Assembly: GCA_035945115.1 (NCBI GenBank)
Contig: DASZAN010000168.1
Span: forward strand, 1 to 64,000
Length of the DNA: 64,000 bases
From: DAHUYF01 sp035945115
Lineage (GTDB): Bacteria; Pseudomonadota; Alphaproteobacteria; ATCC43930; CGMCC-115725
Direction: 5' to 3'
Shown here: piece by piece, positions 1 through 6,949 of the stretch
Position numbering within the stretch: position 1 is the first letter of the stretch
How the letters are laid out: the number at the start of each line of letters is the position of its first letter
Made by a program: the position numbers and the translations under genes
Notes under the pieces: model-generated
Seen by the model: the letters and a program-made list of their open reading frames with translations, nothing else
Told to the model about the DNA's origin: nothing
Database searches by the model: none

Positions 1-943
1 CGCTGGTGATGCGGCCGATGACCGCACCCGCATCGTCGATGATCTCGGTGCCTTCGCGCGCCGGCGCGCGCCCGTCGGGCTGGATGCCGACGCGCTTGCG
101 CCCCGCGCCCGCCGCGAGCTCGCGCGCGATGATGGGGGCGCCGGGAAAGCCCCCCTCGCTGCGGCGGCGCTTCTGGACGGCCCAGGCCAAATCCGCTTCG
201 ATGACCGTGGTGGTCGCGTCGATGTCGTGGCCGTAGAGGCAAAGCCCCGCCTCGAGGCGGAGCGAATCGCGCGCGCCGAGACCGATCGGCTTCACCTCGG
301 GCTCGGCGAGAACGCGGCGGGCGATCCGCTCGGCTCTCTCGGCGGGGAGGGAAATTTCGAAGCCGTCCTCGCCGGTATAGCCGGAGCGCGTGACGAACGC
401 GGCGATGCCCTCGAATGCCACCGGCGCGCCACTCATGAAGGGCATGCTCGCCACCGGCGCAAACCGCGCCAGCACGGTCGCGGCGGCCGGCCCCTGCAGC
501 GCAAGGAGCGCGCGGTCGGGAAGCGGCGTCACCTTGGCCTTGCCGTCGAGATGGCGGCGGAGATGGGCGATGTCATGCGCCTTGCGCGCGGCATTCACCA
601 CGAGGAAGAGATGGTCGCCGGCATTCGTCACCATGAGGTCGTCGAGAATGCCGCCGGCCTCGTTGGTGAAGAGGGTGTAGCGCATGCGGCCGGGCTTGAG
701 GCCGCGGATGTCGCCCACCACCAGCGCCTCGAGCGCGGGCGCCGCACCTTCGCCGTCGAGGCGCACCTGCCCCATATGCGAGACATCGAAGAGCCCCGCC
801 GCGGCCCGGGTGTGGAGATGCTCCGCCATGATGCCGGTCGGGTACTGCACGGGCATGTCATAGCCGGCGAACGGCACCATCTTGCCGCCAAGGCTCAGAT
901 GAAGCGCGTGGAGCGGGGTGCGAAGGGGAGTGTCGTTGTCCAT
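1..943 (-). CDS. gcvT: Aminomethyltransferase, glycine cleavage T protein (3' part missing)
   Basis: T protein of the glycine cleavage system: it takes the aminomethyl group from lipoylated H protein and passes methylene to tetrahydrofolate, releasing ammonia. Reading the minus strand from the ATG at 943 gives MDNDTPLRTPLHALH, then the family hallmarks GGKMVPFAGYDMPVQYP, FDVSHMGQ, a TLFTNEAGGILDDL stretch, SRSGYTGEDGFEI-like text (here TRSGYTGEDGFEI) and GLGARDSLRLEAGLCLYGHD. About 314 residues are present of a usual 360-380; the C-terminal barrel domain runs off the window's left edge. GAGGA sits just before the start. The gene is headed by a tandem glycine riboswitch, which fixes both its identity and its likely control by free glycine. 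Confidence 0.96.
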   Translation of the reverse strand, partial: MDNDTPLRTPLHALHLSLGGKMVPFAGYDMPVQYPTGIMAEHLHTRAAAGLFDVSHMGQVRLDGEGAAPALEALVVGDIRGLKPGRMRYTLFTNEAGGILDDLMVTNAGDHLFLVVNAARKAHDIAHLRRHLDGKAKVTPLPDRALLALQGPAAATVLARFAPVASMPFMSGAPVAFEGIAAFVTRSGYTGEDGFEISLPAERAERIARRVLAEPEVKPIGLGARDSLRLEAGLCLYGHDIDATTTVIEADLAWAVQKRRRSEGGFPGAPIIARELAAGAGRKRVGIQPDGRAPAREGTEIIDDAGAVIGRITS

Positions 944-960
944 CGGTCCTCGGCTGAGCA

Positions 961-993
961 GGCTTCGCCACCGCAGAAGCTGCGGCGGAAGCC
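961..993 (-). promoter_or_regulatory. Hairpin between glycine aptamer 2 and gcvT start
   Basis: An inverted repeat, with outer arms GGCTTC and GAAGCC and inner arms GCCGCA and TGCGG around a short loop, lies directly downstream of the second glycine aptamer and about 18 bases before the gcvT ATG. It has no following T run, so it does not look like an intrinsic terminator. It may be part of the expression platform that changes access to the gcvT ribosome binding site. That role is inferred from position only. Confidence 0.4.
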
Positions 994-1190
994 CCCTCTG
1001 TCCTCGGACCTGAAAGATTCGCCGGAGGTCAGCGCGACATCCGGGTTACCTCGTCGGTGAGGCGCGCCGCATCAAGGTCCGGCGTGCCTACTTTCCAGAG
1101 TGCCCTTCCCCCAACGGTCCTTCTGCCTGAGAGTTTCCGGGGCGGTTGCTCCTTCGGCGCCGGCCAACGGCCGGCCTCTCCCATCAGGGT
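991..1190 (-). ncRNA. Tandem glycine riboswitch upstream of gcvT
   Basis: Two consecutive glycine aptamers can be read on the minus strand. Aptamer 1 (about 1113-1190) has GGGAGAG, a P2 hairpin GGCCGGCCGTTGGCCGGC, GCCGAAGGAGCAA and then ACTCTCAGGCAGAAGGACCG. After a short linker, CTCTGGAAAG opens aptamer 2 (about 991-1102), followed by CACCGACGAGGTAA, ATCTTTCAGGTCCGAGGACA and GAGGGGG. These are the conserved cores of the gcvT RNA element, which in bacteria binds glycine and turns on glycine cleavage genes. The 3' end sits about 50 bases from the gcvT start. Boundaries are approximate; the identity is clear from the two CTCTCAGG-type boxes. Confidence 0.95.
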
Positions 1191-1420
1191 GCGACGGCAG
1201 CAAAGACCCTAGCACTCCAGCGCGGGGAGAGGTAGTGCCCGATGCCGCCGAAGAAAGGTCGAGCGACGCGCAGAACCCAAATAATTTCACTTGACGTGTG
1301 AACGTAAATAGCGTACAGACGCGCCGCGCGATGGAAAGGCACGCAGCGATGCCAACGAAGCGACGGAGCTGAAACCCGAAAATTGCGAAACGAACCCAAT
1401 TCGAGACCCCCCATTCCGCT
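1191..1420. promoter_or_regulatory. Intergenic region with the likely gcvT leader promoter
   Basis: No gene is seen here. An A+T-rich island at about 1281-1310 stands out in the GC-rich background and contains the inverted repeat TTCAC (1286-1290) / GTGAA (1298-1302). On the minus strand TTTACG followed by ATTATT at 17 bases could be a weak -35/-10 pair for the riboswitch transcript, placed about 90 bases upstream of aptamer 1. On the plus strand TTGACG also occurs, but no plus-strand gene follows. The promoter assignment is tentative. Confidence 0.3.
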
Positions 1421-2062
1421 TCAGGGATTGAGCCATTCGGTGAGCCCCTCCCGGCGGCAAAGCTCGATAAAGGTCGGCCTCGCCCGCATGCGAGTCACAT
1501 AAGGCGCGATGTGGTCCCAAGTGGTCGCGGGTCGCGGCATGTTGCGCGACCAGCGCATCAGCATCGTCGCGAGCAGGTCGGCAGTCGTCATGGCATCGCC
1601 CAGGAGATGGCGCCGGCCGTCGCTGAGCATACCGTCGAGCCGGTCCCAGACCCCCTCGATGCGCCGGCGCGCGAGCCGACGAATACCATCGGCATCCGCG
1701 GGATCGCCGTCTTTATCGGCATAGAACCAATCGCGCATCGCCGAGGAGAGGGTGTTGGTGAGATAGATCATCGTCTCGAGCCATCGCGCTCGCCGGGGAT
1801 TGTCGAGAGCGGGTGCCAAGCCAACCGCAGGGTGTCGTTCGGCGAGCAGCATCAAGAGCGCCGCGGATTCGGTGTAGGCGTCACCATCGACGACAAGCGT
1901 CGGCACCCGTCCTTGGGGATTGACGCGCAAATAGGCGGGCAAGCGCTGATCGCCCGCGCTGAGGTCGAGTCGTTCGGTGCGGAATTCCGCGCCGAGCTCG
2001 ATCAGCATCCAATGAACCGCGAAGCTCGCCGCTCCCGGTGCGTAGTAGAGCAGATACGGCAT
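1421..2062 (-). CDS. Glutathione S-transferase family protein
   Basis: A 213-residue two-domain GST. Residues 1-80 form the thioredoxin-like glutathione-binding half (MPYLLYYAPGAASFAVHWML at the start, then the NPQGRVPTLVVDG segment with the cis-proline, and YTESAALLMLLAE, where the ES pair contacts glutathione). The rest is the helical substrate domain. The start at 2062 is preferred over an upstream in-frame ATG because it matches where GST folds begin; the extension would be basic and disordered. The substrate cannot be told. It is divergent from the MFS gene at 2254, with 191 bases between the two start codons serving both promoters. Confidence 0.88.
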   Translation of the reverse strand: MPYLLYYAPGAASFAVHWMLIELGAEFRTERLDLSAGDQRLPAYLRVNPQGRVPTLVVDGDAYTESAALLMLLAERHPAVGLAPALDNPRRARWLETMIYLTNTLSSAMRDWFYADKDGDPADADGIRRLARRRIEGVWDRLDGMLSDGRRHLLGDAMTTADLLATMLMRWSRNMPRPATTWDHIAPYVTRMRARPTFIELCRREGLTEWLNP

Positions 2063-2253
2063 GGCTTGCTCACTCCTCACGTGTCCTCGAGCAGTAGTGT
2101 ACCGCCTCCGCCGAGAAGCCCCAGCACCGGCTATCCGCGTTAGCGGCATCGGTGCCATGACGTGGCAGGCAGTTGCCGCGGCCCGAGCTGCGCCCGATGA
2201 TCGCCGCCGTATCCACGGCGCTCTGCCGGCGGCGACAAAGAGGAGGAAAGCCG

Positions 2254-3585
2254 ATGGCGCGCGCGGGAGAGAGTACGGTGTCGCCGCGCGGCGCCGCGTC
2301 GCGCCTCCCCTTCTTCTATGGCTGGGTCATCATCGCAGTGGCGTTCGTCAGCATGGGCGTCAGCGTCAACGCGCGCACGGCGTTTTCCTTGCTCTTCCCG
2401 CCCATTCTTGCCGAGTTCGGCTGGGAGCGCGGCGTCACCGCCGGCGCCTTCTCCTTCGGCTTCATCGTCTCGGCGGCGCTGAGCCCCTGGTTGGGCCGAC
2501 TCATGGACCGGCGCGGTCCGCGCGTGGTGATGGAATTGGGCGTCCTGCTCATGGGCGCAGGTCTGCTGCTCGCCACCTTCGTGCGCGAGCCGTGGCAGCT
2601 TTACCTGACGCAGGGCGTCATGGTGGGCGGCGGCAGCGTCTGCCTCGGCTATAGCGGCCACTCGCTTTTTCTTCCCAACTGGTTCGTGCGCCGCCGCGGG
2701 CTTGCCATGAGCATCGCCTTCTCCGGCGTCGGCGCCGGCTCGATCGTGATGCTGCCCTGGGTGCAGATGCTAATCGACGGCGGCGGCTGGCGCGGCGCGT
2801 GCCGCGCCATGGGGATTCTCATCTTGGTTCTTTTGGTGCCGCTCAATCTGCTGTTGCGACGGCGCCCGGCGGATCTCGGCCTCCTGCCCGACGGTGACCG
2901 CGCGAGCGTCACCGCGCCCAAACCGAGCGTGCTTATCCTCGACCCCGCTTGGGCGGCGATCGATTGGACGCTGCGCCGCGCGCTTCGCACGACGCGGTTT
3001 TGGTGGATCGCCGTCGGATATTTCTGCGGGCTCTTCGCCTGGTATGCGGTGCAGGTGCACCAGACCAAATACCTCGAGGAAGTGGGCTTCGGCGCAAACG
3101 AAGCGGCTTGGGCGCTCGGCTTTGTGAGCCTCGCCGGCATTCCCGGGCAGATCGTGCTCGGGCATCTCTCCGACCGCATCGGCCGCGAATGGGTATGGGC
3201 CATCGGCAGCGGCGGCTTCGCTTTGACCTACCTCGCGCTGCTCGCGCTTGAGGCCGTGCCCGCCCCCTTCATGCTTTATCTGATGATCGCCGCGCAGGGC
3301 ATGTTGGGCTATGGCGTCACGTCGGTGATCGGCGCCATTCCCGCCGAGATTTTCGAGGGCAAGCACTATGGCACCATCTTCGGCACGCTGATGCTCGCCT
3401 CGATCTTCGGCGGCGCCGCCGGCCCTTGGATCGTCGGCACGCTTCACGACGCGACCGGCAGCTACCGCCCGGGTTTCTGGCTCTCCTTCGCCGTCAGCCT
3501 CGTCGCCGCCATCGCAATTTGGCGCGCGGCGCCCGGCAAGGTGCGAGCCGTTGCGGGTCGCGCCGCACGCGCCACCCCCAAGTAG
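2254..3585 (+). CDS. MFS transporter, monocarboxylate/oxalate-formate antiporter-like
   Basis: A 443-residue, twelve-helix major facilitator. The N-terminal segment FFYGWVIIAVAFVSMGV and the loop GRLMDRRGPR (the MFS motif A between helices 2 and 3) are clear; a second GHLSDRIGRE copy marks the C-terminal half. The sequence style (helix 1 with SVNARTAFSLLFPPI, then EFGWERG) resembles the OFA/monocarboxylate group, so small organic acids are likely substrates, but no specific ligand can be assigned. The start at 2254 is chosen because AGGAGG lies 7-8 bases upstream; an earlier in-frame ATG at 2173 has no such site. The following gene is 92 bases away. Confidence 0.85.
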   Translation: MARAGESTVSPRGAASRLPFFYGWVIIAVAFVSMGVSVNARTAFSLLFPPILAEFGWERGVTAGAFSFGFIVSAALSPWLGRLMDRRGPRVVMELGVLLMGAGLLLATFVREPWQLYLTQGVMVGGGSVCLGYSGHSLFLPNWFVRRRGLAMSIAFSGVGAGSIVMLPWVQMLIDGGGWRGACRAMGILILVLLVPLNLLLRRRPADLGLLPDGDRASVTAPKPSVLILDPAWAAIDWTLRRALRTTRFWWIAVGYFCGLFAWYAVQVHQTKYLEEVGFGANEAAWALGFVSLAGIPGQIVLGHLSDRIGREWVWAIGSGGFALTYLALLALEAVPAPFMLYLMIAAQGMLGYGVTSVIGAIPAEIFEGKHYGTIFGTLMLASIFGGAAGPWIVGTLHDATGSYRPGFWLSFAVSLVAAIAIWRAAPGKVRAVAGRAARATPK

Positions 3586-3594
3586 CGCGCCGGT

Positions 3595-3611
3595 GCGCTT
3601 CAGCGCTTTTT
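3595..3611 (+). terminator. Possible weak intrinsic terminator after the MFS gene
   Basis: GCGC-TTCA-GCGC followed by TTTTT lies 10 bases after the MFS stop codon. The stem is only four to five base pairs, so this is a weak call; alternative pairing with the upstream AGCGC is possible. Confidence 0.35.
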
Positions 3612-3677
3612 AACCCTCGCCGCGCAAGCTCGCGCTCCTGAGTTCCGGGCCCGATCCGGAGCCCGAGGGGAGCGGGA

Positions 3678-4403
3678 ATGCGCGCGCGGCTCTTTGGCGC
3701 ACTGACCATCGTTGCGGGCTTGCTGCTGGCGGCCGAGAGCGCCTCTGCGCAAGCGGATGTGGCGCTGGTGATGGCCGTCGACGTGTCCAGCTCGGTCAAC
3801 GACGAGCGCTTTGCATTGCAGCGCGATGGTATCGCTAAAGGCCTGCAGAGCCCTGCCGTTCTCGATGCCGTCGCCGGCGGGCCGCAGCAGACGATCGAGC
3901 TCGCCATCATCGAGTGGAGCGAGGAGCAAAGCGTGCTGCTCGATTGGACGATCATTCGCACCAAGGCCGATCTCGATGAGGTGGTAGCGGCGCTGCATAC
4001 GAAATTTCGTCCCAAAGTGGGGTGGAAGACCGATATCGGCGGCGGCATCGCCAAAGCTGTTGCCCTCCTCGATCGCGCGCCGCTGGCGGCCAGCCGCCGC
4101 GTCATCGATGTCAGCGGCGACGGTCAGCAGAATTGCGGTCACATCTCGGCCGAGGAGGCGCGCAGCGCCGCGGTTGCGAGGGACATCACGATCAATGGCC
4201 TGCCCATCACCTCGGGCGATGAGCCCGAGGTGGATCGCTGGTACGAAGAGCACGTCGTCGGCGGCGACGGCGCCTTCATGATCGTCGCCAACGGCCATGA
4301 GCGCTTCGCCGACGCCATGCGGAAGAAGCTGGCCTTGGAGATCGCGGGAGTGACGCCGCCGTCGCACTTTGCGGCTACCAATTTAGAATCGTCGGCCCGA
4401 TGA
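3678..4403 (+). CDS. DUF1194 von Willebrand factor A-like secreted protein
   Basis: A 241-residue protein with an N-terminal signal peptide (RLFGALTIVAGLLLAAESASA, cleavage near residue 25) followed by a single VWA-type domain. The MIDAS start DVSSSV at about residues 36-41 and the later DVSGDG motif match DUF1194 proteins, which are common in alphaproteobacteria and of unknown function; metal-dependent protein binding in the periplasm is the usual inference for VWA domains. GAGGGGAG precedes the ATG at 3678. Its 3' end overlaps the convergent CoA-transferase gene by 21 bases. Confidence 0.85.
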   Translation: MRARLFGALTIVAGLLLAAESASAQADVALVMAVDVSSSVNDERFALQRDGIAKGLQSPAVLDAVAGGPQQTIELAIIEWSEEQSVLLDWTIIRTKADLDEVVAALHTKFRPKVGWKTDIGGGIAKAVALLDRAPLAASRRVIDVSGDGQQNCGHISAEEARSAAVARDITINGLPITSGDEPEVDRWYEEHVVGGDGAFMIVANGHERFADAMRKKLALEIAGVTPPSHFAATNLESSAR

Positions 4404-5666
4404 TGGGAGCGAGGCGACCGCGCCTCGTTGCTCCAGCCGGTCAATCTCGTCCGCGGCGTAGCCCAGTTCCTGGAGGACCTCGCGCGTGTCGGCCGAGGGA
4501 AGCGGCGGCGCGCGCAACGCCGGTCGACCGCTGCTGCCGAGCTTGAAGCCGACATTGGGTACCCTGATCGTGCGGTCGATTCCGGGAACGCGATCGATGT
4601 CGAGGAGGAGATCCCGGCCGCCGATGTGGGGATCGCCGAGAATCTCGCTGAGATCACGCACTCTGCCCGCGGGAACATCGGCCGCGGATAAAGCGAGCTC
4701 CCATTCTGCCGCGGTTCGCGTCCCGTAGCTTGCCGCGAGGATCGGCCGGAGTTCGCTGACAAGCTCGGGATGGGCCTGCCACTGCGCAATCCGCGGATCT
4801 TCCGCAAGCTCAGGGTGACCAAGCACATCGCAAATCGCGCGGCACTGCTTCCTCGTGCTGCCGACCACCGCGAGGAGCCCGTCGGCCGTGGTAAAGATTC
4901 CCGAGAAAGGACTACCGCCGAACGGCGAATTGCCCGTAAGACGCGCGTTCTGCCCAGCCACCAGCACTTGGGTGATGAGCGGCCCCATGATGATGAGCGC
5001 AGCGTCGAGCATTGCCACATCGATCGATTCACCCTCGCCACTCCGCTCGCGGCGGAAGAGCGCGATCGCCACGGCGAAAGCGGCGAGGAGGCCGGCGACA
5101 TAGTCGGTGAGCGGAAATCCCACGCGCATGGGCCCGCTCTCCGGCGTTCCGGTTGTGGCCATCATGCCGCTCAGCGCTTGGATGACGTGGTCGTAGGCGG
5201 GGCGCTTCTTGAGCGGGCCCTCCTGACCGAATCCCGAGACCGCACAATAGATGAGCCGCGAATTAATACGCCTGAGCGCGCCCGCCCCGAGACCGAGGCG
5301 CTCCAGCGCACCGGGGCGAAAATTCTCCACAAGGACATCCGACTGCGCGGCGAGGCGGCGAAAAATCGCCTGTCCGTCGGGATGCTTGAGGTCGAGGCCG
5401 ATTGAGCGCTTGCCGGCGTTTTGCGCCAGGAACGAAGTGCCCATGCCTCGCCGATTGAGTTCGGCGTCAGCACCGTGCATGCGAACGGGATCGGTGACGC
5501 TAAGCGGCTCGACGCGTATGACGTCGGCGCCAAGGAGCGCCAGCTGATAGGTGCAGAACGGACCTGCCATGACGTGGGTGGCATCGAGCACGCGAATGCC
5601 AGCGAGCGGCGAGCGGTTAGCGACGGACCTCTCCGGCGCCTCGCCGTCAGCCACCGACGATGCCAC
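4383..5666 (-). CDS. CaiB/BaiF family (class III) CoA-transferase
   Basis: A 427-residue family III CoA-transferase, which moves CoA between carboxylates through an aspartyl-CoA thioester. The text AGPFCTYQLALLGADVIRVE near the N terminus, GKRSIGLDLKHPDG and VENFRPGALERLGLG are family signatures; Asp159 in PAYDHVIQALSG is the expected catalytic residue. Length is typical (400-430). The ATG at 5666 lies 20 bases inside the end of the binding-protein gene upstream, so translation of the two is probably coupled. The pairing with a periplasmic binding protein and a Tat hydrolase suggests import and CoA activation of an acid; the acid itself is unknown. Confidence 0.9.
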   Translation of the reverse strand: MASSVADGEAPERSVANRSPLAGIRVLDATHVMAGPFCTYQLALLGADVIRVEPLSVTDPVRMHGADAELNRRGMGTSFLAQNAGKRSIGLDLKHPDGQAIFRRLAAQSDVLVENFRPGALERLGLGAGALRRINSRLIYCAVSGFGQEGPLKKRPAYDHVIQALSGMMATTGTPESGPMRVGFPLTDYVAGLLAAFAVAIALFRRERSGEGESIDVAMLDAALIIMGPLITQVLVAGQNARLTGNSPFGGSPFSGIFTTADGLLAVVGSTRKQCRAICDVLGHPELAEDPRIAQWQAHPELVSELRPILAASYGTRTAAEWELALSAADVPAGRVRDLSEILGDPHIGGRDLLLDIDRVPGIDRTIRVPNVGFKLGSSGRPALRAPPLPSADTREVLQELGYAADEIDRLEQRGAVASLPSSGRRF

Positions 5667-6849
5667 CGAAGAGAACCCAACGCGTGCCGTCGAACCGCTG
5701 CAGCTGCATGTGCCGGATCGGACGAAAATTCGTCGGATTCGTGTTGATGAGGATACCCGGCAGCATCATCGGCAATTGCACGTCTCTGAGATTGGCGGCT
5801 TGGCGCATGACGTTTGCGCGCGTCAAGTCATCGCCGCATTGTCGCAGAACGATTTCCAGCGTCTGCGCGGCGCTGTAGCCATAGACGTTGAATCGGTCGG
5901 CGACATCTGCGTCCGGATTGTACCTCTTCATCCAGGCGAGCCAGTCCTTGTAGCTTTGCTCGCTTTGCCACTGCACATCAGTCGGATCTTTGATGTAGCC
6001 GGCGGAGACGATGCCGATCGATTTTTCAAGCCCGGCCGGCTGCAGCACGGCCGCAACCGAGCTCGATCCACTCGTCAGGTACTGACGCGGCTTCCAGCCG
6101 ATGTTGTACGCCTTGCGAATGGCTTGGGCCGCAAATTTCGGCGAGCTGACGTTGAAGAGGACATCGGCATCGGACGCTTGCAGCGTCACGATTTGCGAAT
6201 CGACATTGGCATCGGTCGTTTCGTAGGACGCCGTCGCAACGATCATCTTGTCGGCGTCGCCGGCGAGCCCGTCCCTGAAGCCACGCAGGTAATCCTTGCC
6301 GTAATCGTCATTCTGATAGAGCACCCCGATCCTCGCCCGCGGCTTTGCCGTCAGCACGTCCTTGGCGAAGATCGCGCCTTCCGTCTGCAAGTCCGGCTGC
6401 CATCCCATCGTCCAGGGAAAATGCTCGGGATCGGCCCACAGCGAGGCGCCCGTCGCCAGGAAGAGGTGGGGCACCTTCTTGTCGTTGACGTATTTGTGGA
6501 TAGCGTTGTTGGTGGCGGTGCCCATCGTCTGGAAGAGGAGCAGTACTTCTTCCTGTTCGACGAGCTTGCGAATTTGCTCGACGGTCTTGGGCGGGCTGTA
6601 GCCGTCGTCGAGGGTCAAGAACTTGATCTTCCGCCCGTTGATGCCGCCCTGCTCATTCAGCATGGCGAAGTATGCGGCCTCCGCCTTGCCGATGGCGCCA
6701 TAGGCCGAAGCGGGGCCGCTGTACGGCATGGTCTGGCCGATCTTTATCTCAGCGTCCGTAACGCCCGGCCCATAACGCTTTTCGCCGGCAGCCGGCGGCG
6801 CCCCGACGAGAATTCCCAAAAGCATCGGAAGCCACAGCCATCGCGGCAT
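5647..6849 (-). CDS. Periplasmic substrate-binding protein, LivK/amide-binding family
   Basis: A 400-residue type I periplasmic binding protein. The signal peptide (PRWLWLPMLLGILVGAPPAAG) is followed by the opening typical of the family, VTDAEIKIGQTMPYSGPASAYG, then YFAMLNEQGGINGRKI, and GVLYQNDDYGKDYLRGF in the second lobe. Such proteins deliver branched-chain amino acids, amides, urea or aromatic acids to ABC permeases. No permease or ATPase gene adjoins it; a complete liv cassette with its own binding protein lies 18 kb away. It follows the Tat amidohydrolase by about 100 bases containing a strong hairpin and overlaps the CoA-transferase start. Confidence 0.9.
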   Translation of the reverse strand: MPRWLWLPMLLGILVGAPPAAGEKRYGPGVTDAEIKIGQTMPYSGPASAYGAIGKAEAAYFAMLNEQGGINGRKIKFLTLDDGYSPPKTVEQIRKLVEQEEVLLLFQTMGTATNNAIHKYVNDKKVPHLFLATGASLWADPEHFPWTMGWQPDLQTEGAIFAKDVLTAKPRARIGVLYQNDDYGKDYLRGFRDGLAGDADKMIVATASYETTDANVDSQIVTLQASDADVLFNVSSPKFAAQAIRKAYNIGWKPRQYLTSGSSSVAAVLQPAGLEKSIGIVSAGYIKDPTDVQWQSEQSYKDWLAWMKRYNPDADVADRFNVYGYSAAQTLEIVLRQCGDDLTRANVMRQAANLRDVQLPMMLPGILINTNPTNFRPIRHMQLQRFDGTRWVLFGGIVGG

Positions 6850-6892
6850 TGCGTGCCCTCCGCTCTAAAACGCTCGGCCGTCGCAAGCACTC

Positions 6893-6923
6893 GCAGGGTC
6901 ACGCTCCACGAGCGTGACCCTGC
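6893..6923 (-). terminator. Perfect 14-bp hairpin between amidohydrolase and binding-protein genes
   Basis: GCAGGGTCACGCTC (6893-6906) and its exact complement (6910-6923) are separated by three bases, giving a very stable stem. It sits 26 bases after the stop of the amidohydrolase and 43 bases before the start of the binding-protein gene. There is no T tract, so it is either a factor-assisted terminator or an RNA-stabilising hairpin that sets different levels for the two genes. Confidence 0.55.
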
Positions 6924-6949
6924 AGTGGACGAGAAGCCCGACGCTGCCC

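Noticed and set aside
227..1060. 277-codon plus-strand frame over gcvT
   Set aside because: Antisense to gcvT and running into the riboswitch; no recognisable protein text.
1286..1302. TTGACG on the plus strand as a sigma-70 promoter
   Set aside because: No plus-strand gene follows within the region; the minus-strand riboswitch transcript is the only fitting user.
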